64,000 nt of DNA from Paraburkholderia solisilvae (GCF_902859875.1 NZ_CADIKF010000008.1:1-64000); one strand, 5' to 3'. Positions 1 to 9,759 are shown, counted from the stretch's first letter. Numbers and translations are program-made. Notes: generated by a model not told the origin, from the letters alone.

Positions 1-172
1 TGCTGTAATGCTGGCCCGGATCGGCCCCACAGGCGCCGAGGACCAGCAGAAGCGAGAGCGCGCCGCCGAGCCCGAGCGCGCGCAGAACGCGCGAGGCGTG
101 CCGCGGCTCGTTCGGGGTAGCGTCAACTGGCGCAGACGCCGGTACAGAAGTGGCATGTCCGATGTGATTCAT
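1..172 (-). CDS. N-terminal part of an unidentified protein (runs off the window)
   Basis: Only the first 57 codons are inside the window. The ATG at 172 is supported by a purine-rich ribosome site (GAGGGGG) five bases upstream. The protein begins with about 28 polar residues (MNHIGHATSVPAS...), followed by a hydrophobic stretch around residues 31-46 (ALGLGGALSLLLVLGAC). That stretch could be a first membrane helix, or a lipobox-like LGAC preceded by an unusually long leader. No family can be assigned from this much. It reads away from everything else at the left end, so its regulation may lie in 173-780. Confidence 0.5.
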   Translation of the reverse strand, partial: MNHIGHATSVPASAPVDATPNEPRHASRVLRALGLGGALSLLLVLGACGADPGQHYS

Positions 173-339
173 CTGTGCCCCCTCAATATAGGGCGATGAC
201 ATGCCCGAACATGCCAGACACGACGAGGTACGGTGCGAAGCATTTCAGCCTCGACAAATGGGTTGCGCAGACGTTCCTTGAATGCCGACCACCAGGTCTT
301 GTGCGAATCAGCATCGCTTTGATCGTGCGCCGCCGCGGT

Positions 340-690
340 GCCGCACACGGCAAACGGATAGGCGGCTTGATTCCGGGCGCCTTCCAATTCGATTTCGCTA
401 AATGGCAAGCGCGTACGTGCCACCAAATGGCGCTGTCGATATTCGGGAGCAAGCCTGTTTGCGTTGCCGTAGGAGCCAAGCGCGATCATCGCGATCACCT
501 CAACGTCGTCTGGAATCTCGAAGTTACGACCGAACTCATTAATGTTGAGGCCGCGCATCTGCTGCAGAGCAAGATCGGACGCGTGCGCCTGCAACGCCAT
601 GTTCGCTGGCATCCAGTGATTTGTCAGCGCTTACGTACTCATCTTCGCCGCGTCGCTTCTCGACACTGAAGCGAACGCCGAACCGAGCGA
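340..690 (-). pseudogene. nitroreductase family fragment (decayed)
   Basis: The minus-strand translation around 380-612 contains ALQAHASDLALQQMRGLN, then IPDDVEVIAMIALGSYGNA and LVARTRLPFSEIELEG. This matches the C-terminal third of FMN-dependent nitroreductases: the 'alaAhalGLatcpm.gf', 'iP.d.e.va.iaiG' and 'R.pl.eivfEG' blocks. The FMN-binding N-terminal half is missing, and upstream the frame is interrupted by a TAA near 639. After the ELEG block the reading frame runs on without the usual end, so the original stop is lost. I read it as a remnant. The alternative is an unrelated small open frame, which is less likely given three family blocks in the right order. Confidence 0.5.
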
Positions 691-1165
691 TCACCTTTCT
701 CGATACTTTTTTGAGGGTGGCGCCGCTATACAGGTCCGGCGTGACTATATCGATAGTCGCTGACATGGATCAATCCGATTAGAGGGATATCACTATATAT
801 ACGAAAGTATCATCATACATATAAAAATGTCAACGATGGTTCGCTTGCGGAACTGTGCAATATTGGTTCACGCCCAGGCGTTAAGTTGATGCAAGCGCCA
901 TCTGTTTCTTGAGTTTCCCATTTGAAGGCAATAAGTAGCATGCAGATAAACGACAGGGAATCTACCGTTTGTTTAAGACGCTCGTGACCTCATCCTTTCG
1001 CGGGGTTTAAACGAGATTCTCAATTGGAAGTTTCATATGAAAGACAAACCGTTTCAGGCACAACGCCTAAGATTGACGTGCTACACGGGCAACTTATAGT
1101 AGCAACATGCGGTGTCTTCGCCGCCGGTTCCAAAGGCTAATACGATGCAGCCACCAGGCAGATGC
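691..1165. other. AT-rich intergenic region left of the catabolic island
   Basis: No convincing gene is seen. Bases 780-830 are strongly AT-rich compared with the surroundings (runs such as ACTATATATACG and CATATAAAAATG), which is typical of a promoter or of imported or decayed DNA. The minus-strand oxidoreductase gene ends at 1166. No GC hairpin followed by a T-run was found for its terminator. Confidence 0.4.
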
Positions 1166-2812
1166 TCAGCCCGTGATCTGGGTCGCCGCCTTTGCCTCGA
1201 ACGAGCGTCCTGTGACGGCCCCGCTGCCAGCAGCGTGCAGTTCCAGCCAGCGCTCAGCGATCATCATGGTTGCAGCTTGCGGGTTCGCTGACGGCAGCGA
1301 GGGCATAACCGAAGCGTCGACGACAGAAAGCCCGTCGACGTGGCGCACGGACAGTCTCTCGTCAACCACCGACTTGCAATCGGATCCCATGCGACAGGTT
1401 CCCGCCGGATGGTAAACAGTCGTGCCATTCGTCCTCGAGAATGCCAGCAGCTCATCATCTGGACAACGCTGATCATCGGGAAACCTCGTCGCCAGCACGT
1501 AAGACGCAAATGGCTGTGCCCAGCGAATCCGCTGCCCTAGCCTCGCTGCCGCGATAACGGCCTTTCGGTCCTGTTCCGCGCTGAGATAGTTAGGCTGGAT
1601 CCTCGGAGCGTCGAGCGCATTCGGCGTCTCCAGTCGAATCGTCCCACGACTGTGCGGCCGGCACTGATTGAAACTGAACATAAAGCCCGGCTGCTTCGCA
1701 AGCACATAGCTCTTTCCGTCGATATAGAAATTCGTAAAGTGATACTGTGCGTCCGCTTCAACACTCGACGGAGACGTTCGCGCGAAGAGCGTTGCCTCCG
1801 TTACGCTGCGAATCAATGGGCCATTCTGCGAAAGCGCATATTGCAGCAACATGCCCGCCTTGCGCATCGGGCTAGCCATGATCTCGTGCAACGTGCCTGC
1901 CGGCTTCGTCAAAAATGAGAACCGGGTGGCAAAATGATCCTGGAGGTTTGATCCGACGTCCGGCGAATCGGCGACCATCGCGACGCCAACGTCCTGAAGG
2001 TGGTCGACCGGCCCCACGCCGGAGGCAAGCAGCAGTTGCGCAGACCCAATGACGCCGGCACATAGAATTACCCGCTGCGATGCGTCGATACGGAACGACG
2101 ATCCGTCTGCGCGGCGGCCCTCGACGCCCGTCGCACGCCGCCCCGAGAAATTCACCTTCGTGACGGTCGCGTCGGTGATGATCCGAAGATTTCGGCGCGA
2201 CATCGCCGGCGCTAGATACGCTCGCGCCGTACTGGATCGAAAGGCCCGGCCAACATTGATCTGTGCCGGCCCCACGCCAAGTATCTGGCCGCTGTTCATA
2301 TCGCGATTGCGCGGCATCCCGAGCGACTCGCACGCCTCGATAAAGGCTTGTGCGCCCCGGGAAAGACTCGCCGGGTCTCGCACCCGAATCGGGCCAATGC
2401 CGCCGCGGGTCTCGCTCTCGCCGCCCTCCCAGCGCTCAAGGCGCCGGAATGCCGGAAGCACAGCCTGGTACGACCAGTCCGGACCGCACGTCTGGGCCCA
2501 TCGGTCAAAGTCGTGCGACGATCCGCGAAGGAAAACCATTCCGTTCACTTCGCCGGAGCCACCAAGGACCCGGCCACGAGGCCATGGCAATAAACGTCCA
2601 TTGAGTTGACGTTCCGCATCCGTGCTGAAGCGCCAATGAAAACCGCCCATCTGGAAGAGCCGGCCATATCCGGCAGGAATCCGAAACCAGATATTGCTGT
2701 TTTTCGGACCTGCTTCGATCAACGTGACGTTGACCGCCGGATTCTCGGTAAGCCGGGCTGCAAGCAGACAGCCGGCCGTGCCCGCGCCGACAATAACGTA
2801 GTCTGGGTTCAA
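1166..2812 (-). CDS. GMC family FAD-dependent oxidoreductase (choline/alcohol dehydrogenase type)
   Basis: A 548-residue flavoprotein of the glucose-methanol-choline family, probably oxidising a primary alcohol with FAD. The N-terminus carries the Rossmann motif YVIVGAGTAGCLLAARL and then LIEAG. The first GMC signature is GRVLGGSGEVNGMVFLRG (residues about 80-97). The C-terminus has YHPAGTCRMG with the catalytic-type His, and DGLSVVDASVMPSLPSANPQ. The start is TTG at 2812 with GGAG eight bases upstream; no better ATG is available. It is the last gene of a minus-strand run and follows an aldehyde dehydrogenase by 36 bp, so alcohol-to-aldehyde-to-acid oxidation is a natural reading. The substrate is unknown; PEG, choline and terpenoid alcohol dehydrogenases all belong to this family. 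Confidence 0.9.
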   Translation of the reverse strand: MNPDYVIVGAGTAGCLLAARLTENPAVNVTLIEAGPKNSNIWFRIPAGYGRLFQMGGFHWRFSTDAERQLNGRLLPWPRGRVLGGSGEVNGMVFLRGSSHDFDRWAQTCGPDWSYQAVLPAFRRLERWEGGESETRGGIGPIRVRDPASLSRGAQAFIEACESLGMPRNRDMNSGQILGVGPAQINVGRAFRSSTARAYLAPAMSRRNLRIITDATVTKVNFSGRRATGVEGRRADGSSFRIDASQRVILCAGVIGSAQLLLASGVGPVDHLQDVGVAMVADSPDVGSNLQDHFATRFSFLTKPAGTLHEIMASPMRKAGMLLQYALSQNGPLIRSVTEATLFARTSPSSVEADAQYHFTNFYIDGKSYVLAKQPGFMFSFNQCRPHSRGTIRLETPNALDAPRIQPNYLSAEQDRKAVIAAARLGQRIRWAQPFASYVLATRFPDDQRCPDDELLAFSRTNGTTVYHPAGTCRMGSDCKSVVDERLSVRHVDGLSVVDASVMPSLPSANPQAATMMIAERWLELHAAGSGAVTGRSFEAKAATQITG

Positions 2813-2848
2813 CAGGTATCTCCGGATACGCCGCGCCGCTTCTCGCGA

Positions 2849-4342
2849 TCAATCGGTGTTGAGAATCAAGGCCTTGGTCTGCAGGTATTCGTCTACGTGA
2901 TGGATACCGCCTTCACGCCCATATCCGCTCATCTTGTAGCCGCCGAACGGAACGGACGGATCCATGACGTTGTACGCGTTAACCCACACAGTCCCGGAGC
3001 GAATGCGTCGAGCGACCTTGTGGGCCTTGCCCACGTCCGTCGTCCACACGCCGCCGCCCAGACCGAAGATCGTGTCGTTCGCGCGCGACACGACGTCGTC
3101 GATCGTGTCGAACGGAATGGCGCTGATCACCGGGCCGAAGATCTCCTCACGCGCGATACGCATGTTATCCGTCACATTGCGGAACACAGTCGGCGCTACG
3201 AAGTTGCCTTTGCCGTAAGCGCCTTCGGTTAGCCGTTGTCCGCCTGTGACGGCTTCGGCGCCTTCCTGCGCGCCGATGGTCAGATACTCGGTGACCCGCG
3301 CCAGTTGTTCTGCCGACACCAATGGACCCATCTGCGTGTTGATGTCTAGGCCGTTACCCACTCGCATCCTGGAACCGAACTCGGCAACCCTCGCCACGAA
3401 TTCGTCGTAGATCGAGCGCTCGACGAACATGCGCGTGCCCGCGCAACAAATCTGACCGGCGTTATTGAATGTCGCCATCGCGGCACCGGGCACAGCCTTG
3501 TCGAGGTTCGCGTCGGCGAAAATGATATTCGGCGATTTGCCGCCGAGCTCCATCGACAGGCTCTTCACGCTGCCGGCCGAAGCCCGGATAATTTTCTGCC
3601 CCGTAAAGTGCGAACCGGTGAACGCAATCTTGTCGACATCTGGGTGCGCCGCCAGCCGCGCGCCCGCCGTCTCGCCGAAGCCCGACACGATATTGACGAC
3701 GCCCGGCGGAATGCCCGCTTCGAGACACAACTCCCCGATTCGCAGCGGCGTGAGTGGCGCTTCCTCTGCGGGCTTCAGCACCAGCGTGCATCCGGCCGCC
3801 AGCGCGACGCTGATTTTCTTGACGGTGGCAAAGAGCGGGCTGTTCCAGGGGATGATTGCTCCCACCACCCCGATCGGCTCTTTCAGTGCGCACGTGAAGA
3901 ATTCGCCATCCAGTGAATTTTCGATCGTCTCGCCATGAATCGACATCGCTTGCGCGGCGTAATAACGGATCGAACCCACGACACGCTCGCGATTCTGGAT
4001 ACTGCGGCCGATCGGCATGCCCATGTCGAGTGTGTCGAGGATGCACAATTCTTCGTAATGCTTCGACACCAGTTCAGCCAGCGCCAGGATCAGATTCTGC
4101 CGCTGGTCGGGCTTAAAGTTGCGCCATGGGCCTTCAAACGCGCGGCGCGCGGCTGCAACCGCGAGATCGATGTCCTGCGCGCCGCCTTCGGATACTCGCG
4201 CGAGTATTTCACCGGTGGCCGGATTGGTCGTATCGAAGGTCCCCCCTGCTTTCGCCTCGACCCAGCAACCGTCGATAAACAGCTTCTTCACGGTACCGTC
4301 GAGGAATGCGGGATTCGCGTTGAACATCGGATTGGTCGTCAT
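2849..4342 (-). CDS. NAD(P)-dependent aldehyde dehydrogenase (copy 1)
   Basis: 497 residues, the normal length for the ALDH superfamily (betaine/phenylacetaldehyde-like branch). It shows the oxyanion Asn in VVGAIIPWNSPLF, the catalytic Glu block SMELGGKSPNIIF and the catalytic Cys block FNNAGQICCAGTR, plus EEIFGPV and PFGGYKMSGYGREGG. The ATG at 4342 has GGAG upstream (ATGGAGATAAATTCAG). It lies between the GMC gene and a zinc alcohol dehydrogenase on the same strand and should oxidise the aldehyde they make. It is closely similar along its whole length to the ALDH at 6939-8435, pointing to a local duplication. Confidence 0.95.
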   Translation of the reverse strand: MTTNPMFNANPAFLDGTVKKLFIDGCWVEAKAGGTFDTTNPATGEILARVSEGGAQDIDLAVAAARRAFEGPWRNFKPDQRQNLILALAELVSKHYEELCILDTLDMGMPIGRSIQNRERVVGSIRYYAAQAMSIHGETIENSLDGEFFTCALKEPIGVVGAIIPWNSPLFATVKKISVALAAGCTLVLKPAEEAPLTPLRIGELCLEAGIPPGVVNIVSGFGETAGARLAAHPDVDKIAFTGSHFTGQKIIRASAGSVKSLSMELGGKSPNIIFADANLDKAVPGAAMATFNNAGQICCAGTRMFVERSIYDEFVARVAEFGSRMRVGNGLDINTQMGPLVSAEQLARVTEYLTIGAQEGAEAVTGGQRLTEGAYGKGNFVAPTVFRNVTDNMRIAREEIFGPVISAIPFDTIDDVVSRANDTIFGLGGGVWTTDVGKAHKVARRIRSGTVWVNAYNVMDPSVPFGGYKMSGYGREGGIHHVDEYLQTKALILNTD

Positions 4343-4406
4343 CTGAATTTATCTCCATTGCGGCATGCGGGCGCCCGACGACCGGATTTTTGTCGGACGC
4401 TGATCA

Positions 4407-5456
4407 CTACATGAGGAAAACGCCTTTACCCGTCTTGCCCGCTTCGAACATTTCGTAGGCCGACTGAGCGTCGGTCAGTGCATAGTCGTTCGTGAAAATC
4501 GCGTCGACATCGACGCCATGGTCAGCCACAAACTCAGCGCACTGAGCCTGACCCACCGTCGAGAACGTCCAGTGGCCGAACACCGTCATCTGTTTGCGCA
4601 GCATGTCCGGCCCGACGTTGAGCGTTACCTGACCGCCCGATCCGACAAAGCACGCACTTCCCCACACTTTCGTGCAGCGCACCGCGCTGGCCCGCGCGAG
4701 CGGCGAAGCGGACGTATCAAGTGAGCAATCCGCACCGCGCCCATGAGTGAGTTCCTTTACGCGGTCAATCGGATCTTCTTTCAAAGGGTTGATCAGTTCC
4801 TGAGCACCGAACTCCGACGCTCGGGCAAGTCGTTCGTCACGGGTGTCAAGCGCGATTACCCGCGCCCCCATGACACTGGCAAGCTGAGTGGCCGACAGGC
4901 CAACCGGCCCCTGCCCGAAGATGACGACAGTGTCGCGGCCCGATACCTTGAGGCGTTCGAGGGCTGCGTAGGCCGTCCCGGTACCACAGGAGATCGCAGC
5001 GCCGGCGCGGAAGCTCAACGCTTCAGGAAGAATGACGCACGTGTGCGCGGGCACTTTCATGTACGGAGCGTGACCGCCGTGATCGCTCGAACCGTATGCG
5101 GCAATGGGCGTGCGCTGGCAAAGCTGCGGCCAGCCGGTAAAGCAGTGTTCGCACGCCCGACAGCCTGAGTAGTGGTGAACCATCACACGGTCGCCCACTT
5201 TCACCTGGCGCGAATCGACGCTCTTGCCGACTGCCGCGACGATGCCGCACGGCTCATGACCGGCGATAACCGGCCCGTCGGGCGTCGGCATGCCATTGCT
5301 GAACGCTTCTCCAGGCGCCTTACGGTACGCCACCAGATCGCTGCCGCACATGCCCGACGCCTTCATCTGCAGCACGACTTCATCCGGACCCGGCGTCGGG
5401 TCCGGGAAATTCATGAGCGTGAGCTTCTTGTCGCCGAGAAATACGATGCCTTCCAC
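4407..5456 (-). CDS. zinc-dependent alcohol dehydrogenase
   Basis: 349 residues, medium-chain dehydrogenase/reductase family. The catalytic zinc ligands are visible in ASGMCGSDLVAYR (Cys) and AGHEPCGIV (His/Glu). The structural zinc loop is GCRACEHCFTGWPQLCQR. The cofactor fold has VVIFGQGPVGLSATQLA followed by Asp in ALDTRDERL, which suggests NAD(H). The start is GTG at 5456, with GGAGAGG just upstream. It begins 11 bp after the MFS gene ends, so the two are surely co-transcribed. The product probably feeds the ALDH gene 65 bp downstream. Confidence 0.92.
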   Translation of the reverse strand: MEGIVFLGDKKLTLMNFPDPTPGPDEVVLQMKASGMCGSDLVAYRKAPGEAFSNGMPTPDGPVIAGHEPCGIVAAVGKSVDSRQVKVGDRVMVHHYSGCRACEHCFTGWPQLCQRTPIAAYGSSDHGGHAPYMKVPAHTCVILPEALSFRAGAAISCGTGTAYAALERLKVSGRDTVVIFGQGPVGLSATQLASVMGARVIALDTRDERLARASEFGAQELINPLKEDPIDRVKELTHGRGADCSLDTSASPLARASAVRCTKVWGSACFVGSGGQVTLNVGPDMLRKQMTVFGHWTFSTVGQAQCAEFVADHGVDVDAIFTNDYALTDAQSAYEMFEAGKTGKGVFLM

Positions 5457-5467
5457 TAGCCTCTCCG

Positions 5468-6769
5468 TCAGTTAGCCAGGCCCGAGCCTGAGTTCATTTC
5501 AGCACCTTGATGCGGTTCATCATGCGGCGCGGCTTCCTGTTTGCAGGGCGGCCTCCGGACGAACAGCGCAATGCAGATCGATCCCGACAGCGCGATGACG
5601 CCAGCCAGGGCGAAAGCGCTCGTGAAGGATCCTGTCTGTTGCACGATGAATCCGGTCGCCGTGGGCGCCAGGACACCGGCGAAATTGCCGAACATATGAA
5701 CGTAGCCGCCCACTGCGCCGACCCTTGCCTCTTCGATCATGTCGAGAATGAGCGCCCAGTAGCTATTGGCCGACATATAAAGGAAGAAAATTGAAGTTCC
5801 CATCAACGCAACAGCGGACCAGACTGCCGTTGCAAAACCGGCTAGCGCGACACAGACTGCTGCGACAAGAAGACCGATCACCAGCACGATCTTTCTGGCG
5901 AACACCGCGCGCCCCGTGATCTTCAGAATCCAGTCGGAAGCAACGCCGCCCGCGATGTATCCGACGAACCCCATCAGCCACGGAAGCATGGACACGCCGC
6001 TCATATCCCTGATGCTGAGATGACGCTCCATAGTCAGATAAGACGGGAACCAGCTGAGAAAGAAATACAGCAGGTAGCCGAACCCGAAAAAGGCAAACGC
6101 AATCGCCAGCACCGCTGGCTGCCGCAGGTAACTGCCTAGCGACCGTGTTTCGGCATCGACGGGGCGCGCGACCGCATGGTCGCCGCGGACTGCAACGGCT
6201 CGCGCGGCGGGGGCATCCTTGCCGATCAGAAGCCAGCCAATGATCCACAAAATCCCAATGGCAGCGATGGCAATGAACGAAACTCTCCAACCATATGAAA
6301 GCGCGATCACGCCCACGACCGGTCCGGCGATCGCTCCGCCAAGTGTCGTTCCGGATTGCGCGACGGAAATAGCCATCGCCCGGCGTCGAACCGGAATCCA
6401 GTTGCCGATCAGCTTGTTCGCGTTGGAGAGAAACGGCCCTTCGGCCATGCCGAACAGAACCCGGATGACAAGCAGGGAAACAAACGTGGTGGAGGCCGCA
6501 GTCAGTCCGCAGAAGAGAGACCACAGCACCATGGCCCAAAGCAGCACACGCTTTGGGCCGAAGCGGTCACCCGCCATCCCGCCAAGAAAACACAGAAGCG
6601 AGTAGCCGATAAAGAAGGCGCTAAAAATAATGCCCAGGCTGGACGTGCTCAGATTCAGGTCGCGCAGAATCATCGGAGCCACAATCGACAATGCGGCTCG
6701 ATCCAGGAAGCTTATTCCCCCCGCTGTGAAAAGCATGACGACCATCACCCAGCCTAACCGTTTCTGCAT
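5468..6769 (-). CDS. MFS transporter, anion:cation symporter (ACS) type, copy 1
   Basis: 433 residues with about 12 hydrophobic helices. The loop between helices 2 and 3 has the MFS signature GGMAGDRFGPKRVLL, and helix 4 has RVLFGMAEGPFLS, typical of the hexuronate/galactonate/phthalate ACS branch that imports organic anions with protons. The ATG at 6769 follows GAGGAGA. A central cytoplasmic loop (about residues 195-215, AVRGDHAVARPVDAETRS) splits two six-helix halves. It is paired with the downstream alcohol and aldehyde dehydrogenases and resembles the MFS at 8488-9759 closely. The substrate is probably the acid or hydroxyacid used by this cluster. Confidence 0.9.
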   Translation of the reverse strand: MQKRLGWVMVVMLFTAGGISFLDRAALSIVAPMILRDLNLSTSSLGIIFSAFFIGYSLLCFLGGMAGDRFGPKRVLLWAMVLWSLFCGLTAASTTFVSLLVIRVLFGMAEGPFLSNANKLIGNWIPVRRRAMAISVAQSGTTLGGAIAGPVVGVIALSYGWRVSFIAIAAIGILWIIGWLLIGKDAPAARAVAVRGDHAVARPVDAETRSLGSYLRQPAVLAIAFAFFGFGYLLYFFLSWFPSYLTMERHLSIRDMSGVSMLPWLMGFVGYIAGGVASDWILKITGRAVFARKIVLVIGLLVAAVCVALAGFATAVWSAVALMGTSIFFLYMSANSYWALILDMIEEARVGAVGGYVHMFGNFAGVLAPTATGFIVQQTGSFTSAFALAGVIALSGSICIALFVRRPPCKQEAAPHDEPHQGAEMNSGSGLAN

Positions 6770-6938
6770 CTTGTCTCCTCGCTTGATTTTGTATGCGAGC
6801 CGTCGCCTGTCATTGTCGAAAACAGCCCCGGCTTTTATGTAGATTAACCATGACGGGGTGCAGCGACAACTGACGAAAGAGGCCTGCGAGACCAGGCAGA
6901 GGTTGGTCATGGCCGCACGTCCAGACCGGATCGTGGTA

Positions 6939-8435
6939 CTAGTCAGTATTGACGATGAGCGCTTTGGTCTGCAAAAACTCGTCCACATGATGCATACCGC
7001 CCTCTCGCCCATAACCGCTCATTTTGTAGCCACCGAAAGGCACGGCGGGATCGAGCACGTTGTAGGCGTTCACCCAGACCGTACCTGCCCGGATACGGCG
7101 CGCGACTTTATGTGCCTTCCCGACGTCACGCGTCCACACGCCGCCGCCGAGCCCGAATATTGTGTCGTTTGCGCGCTGCACCACATCGTCGATCTCGTCG
7201 AATGGCAGTGCCGAAATGACCGGGCCAAAGATTTCCTCGCGCGCAATAGTCATGTCGTCCGAGACCTGGCTGAAAACCGTCGGCGCGACGAAGAAGCCTT
7301 TGGCGTAGGCACCCTCTGTCAGCCGGCCGCCCCCTGAAGCGGCATTGGCGCCCTCTTCCTGACCACGTTTCAGATAGCCTGTCACACGCTCCAGCTGCTT
7401 TTCCGAAACGAGCGGACCCATTTCGGTATCCGGATCCAGACCGTTTCCCACCCGCAAGCTATTGCCAAAGCGAGCGACGCGCGCGACAAACTCGTCGTAT
7501 ATCGATCGCTCGACATACATGCGCGTGCCCGCACAGCAAATCTGGCCAGCATTGTTGAAGACGGCCATAGCCGCACCCGGTACGGCCTTGTCGAGATCGG
7601 CATCGGCAAAAATGATGTTCGGCGATTTGCCGCCGAGTTCGATAGAAAGCCGCTTCACATTGCCGGTGGATGCCTGAATGATCTTCTGGCCCGTGAAGTG
7701 CGAACCGGTGAATGCCACCTTGTCGACGTCTGGATGCGCCGCGAGATGAGCACCGGCTGTGGCGCCAAAGCCCGTTACCACATTGAGCACGCCCGGCGGA
7801 AAACCGGCTTCAAGGCAAAGCTCGGCGAGCCGCAACGGCGTCAACGGCGCTTCCTCCGACGGCTTGAGTACCAGCGTGCAGCCCGTGGCCGCGCATACCG
7901 CGATCTTTTTCAACGTCTGGTACAACGGACTGTTCCACGGAATGATCGCACCGACGACGCCGACCGGTTCCTTCAACGCGCAGGTGAAATACTCGCCCTC
8001 AAGCGAGTTCTCGATGGTTTCGCCGTGAATCGACATCGCCTGGCCGGCATAGTAGCGAATCGTATTGACCACGCGATGGCGGTTACCGAGGGTGCGTCGC
8101 ATCGGTACGCCCATATCGAGCGTATCGAGCACACACAATGCTTCGTAGTTCTCTTCGACCAGATCTGCGAGCTTGAGCAGCAGGTTTTGGCGCTGGTTCG
8201 GTTTGAACGTGCGCCACGGTCCTTCGAACGCTTTGCGCGCGGCGCGAACTGCCAGATCGATGTCCGCGGCATCGCCTTCGGCGACCCGGCAAAGCAGTTC
8301 GCCTGTGGCCGGATTGCGCGTTTCGAAGCTGCGGCCGGCTTGCGCTTCGACCCACGTGTTGCCGATCAGCAACTTCTGCACCTTCCCCTCAAGAGAACCA
8401 AGCACCGATCCTGCAATTGGATTGATCGTCGTCAT
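6939..8435 (-). CDS. NAD(P)-dependent aldehyde dehydrogenase (copy 2)
   Basis: 498 residues. All ALDH landmarks are present: GAIIPWNSPLYQTLKK, SIELGGKSPNIIFADADLDK, FNNAGQICCAGTR and FGGYKMSGYGREGG. It shares long identical runs with copy 1 (YYAGQAMSIHGETIENSL compared with YYAAQAMSIHGETIENSL). The N-terminal ATG at 8435 (MTTINPIAGS) matches the MTTNPMFNANP start of copy 1, so I prefer it over upstream in-frame starts. It lies 52 bp after MFS copy 2. With copy 1 it suggests that an MFS-ALDH unit was duplicated and the copies may now serve different aldehydes. Confidence 0.95.
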   Translation of the reverse strand: MTTINPIAGSVLGSLEGKVQKLLIGNTWVEAQAGRSFETRNPATGELLCRVAEGDAADIDLAVRAARKAFEGPWRTFKPNQRQNLLLKLADLVEENYEALCVLDTLDMGVPMRRTLGNRHRVVNTIRYYAGQAMSIHGETIENSLEGEYFTCALKEPVGVVGAIIPWNSPLYQTLKKIAVCAATGCTLVLKPSEEAPLTPLRLAELCLEAGFPPGVLNVVTGFGATAGAHLAAHPDVDKVAFTGSHFTGQKIIQASTGNVKRLSIELGGKSPNIIFADADLDKAVPGAAMAVFNNAGQICCAGTRMYVERSIYDEFVARVARFGNSLRVGNGLDPDTEMGPLVSEKQLERVTGYLKRGQEEGANAASGGGRLTEGAYAKGFFVAPTVFSQVSDDMTIAREEIFGPVISALPFDEIDDVVQRANDTIFGLGGGVWTRDVGKAHKVARRIRAGTVWVNAYNVLDPAVPFGGYKMSGYGREGGMHHVDEFLQTKALIVNTD

Positions 8436-8487
8436 ATTAGTTACCAGGGTTTTCAGGAGGACGCGCGGAGCGTCCGCTTGCCATTCG

Positions 8488-9759
8488 TTACGTCCGGGCG
8501 GCCTGGCCGGTCGCATACAACGCTCTCGCCTTCGGCCCACGCGGAACGAGGACTGCGACGCTGACCGAGCCGACCAGTGCAACGCCGCCGGCAAGCAGGA
8601 ACGCGCTAGTGAATGAACCGGTTGCCTGCACGATAAAACCTGTAATCACCGGAGCGAGCACGCCCGCAAAATTCGCGATCATGTGAATGAAGCCACCGAC
8701 CGCGCCAACACGCGATGCCTCGACCATGTCGAGAATGATCGCGAAGTAGCAGTTCGCCGATACATAAAGAAAGAATACGGAGAAGCCCATCAAACCGGCG
8801 GCCATCGTCGCCGTGGTAGCGTGCCCGGCCAGCGCCACGCACACGCCGGCAACCAGAAGACTGGTGACGAGCGTCATCTTGCGGGCGTACAGCGCGCGAC
8901 CCGTTTTACGGCATAGCGCATCAGTGACCAGTCCGCCCCCCATGTATCCAAAGAAGCCCATGACCCATGGAATAATCGAGACCGCGCTCATGTCGCTCAG
9001 GCTGAGGTGGCGCTCCATCGTCAGATACGACGGGAACCAGCTAAGAAAGAAATACAGCAAATAGGCGAAGCCGAAGTAGCCGACGGCTGTCGCGAGCACC
9101 GCCGGGTTGCCGATATACGAGAGAACCGTCTTCTCGTTAGCCATCCTGTCGGGGCTCCTGACGTCCGCTGTGTGCAGTCTGCTCAACGGGCTGTGATCGG
9201 GCGTGTCCTTTGCCACGAACATGAATCCGACAGTCCAGACAACGCCAAACAATGCGATGACCGCGAACGATACTCGCCATCCGTGCGAGATCGCCAGATA
9301 TCCCGCAATCGGTCCCGCGATCGCTCCTCCCAGCGTCGTTCCTGACATCGCGATTGAAAGGCCGGTCGAACGTTGGGTGACGGGGAACCAGTTACAGATA
9401 ATTTTGCTGGACGTGCTGAGGAACGGCCCCTCTGCCATACCGAAGAACAGCCGGATCACGAGCAACGAGACAAACGATAGGGCAACGCCCGTCAGACCGC
9501 AAAAGAGCGACCATAACAGCATCGCGCAAATGAGCACTTTGCGCGGGCCGAATCGATCGGCCGCCATCCCGCCGGCCATACAACACATTGCGTAGCCCGC
9601 GAAGAACACACTGAATACGACGCCAAGGCTTGCGGGCGGGAGCTTGAGATCGCGCGCGACAAGCGGTGCAAGAACCGACAGCGCGGCCCGGTCCAGATAG
9701 CTGATGCCGCCTCCGATAAACAGCATCGCTGCAATGAGCCACTTCCTACCGCTATCCAT
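8488..9759 (-). CDS. MFS transporter, anion:cation symporter (ACS) type, copy 2
   Basis: 423 residues and 12 predicted helices. Motifs are GGMAADRFGPRKVLI after helix 2 and RLFFGMAEGPFLSTSSK in helix 4. It is alignable end to end with the MFS at 5468-6769 (shared LLYFFLSWFPSYLTMERHLS and FAGVLAP...TGFIVQ blocks). The start ATG at 9759 follows CAGGAGA at the right distance. It is the first gene of the leftward run and is divergent from the dehydrogenase at 10064; the shared 300-bp space holds an inverted repeat that may be a regulator site. Confidence 0.9.
   Translation of the reverse strand: MDSGRKWLIAAMLFIGGGISYLDRAALSVLAPLVARDLKLPPASLGVVFSVFFAGYAMCCMAGGMAADRFGPRKVLICAMLLWSLFCGLTGVALSFVSLLVIRLFFGMAEGPFLSTSSKIICNWFPVTQRSTGLSIAMSGTTLGGAIAGPIAGYLAISHGWRVSFAVIALFGVVWTVGFMFVAKDTPDHSPLSRLHTADVRSPDRMANEKTVLSYIGNPAVLATAVGYFGFAYLLYFFLSWFPSYLTMERHLSLSDMSAVSIIPWVMGFFGYMGGGLVTDALCRKTGRALYARKMTLVTSLLVAGVCVALAGHATTATMAAGLMGFSVFFLYVSANCYFAIILDMVEASRVGAVGGFIHMIANFAGVLAPVITGFIVQATGSFTSAFLLAGGVALVGSVSVAVLVPRGPKARALYATGQAART

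Noticed and set aside
785-803. third copy of the TATATCAC-type MarR operator
   Set aside because: Only one half-site resembles it; the other arm does not match and no related gene is adjacent.
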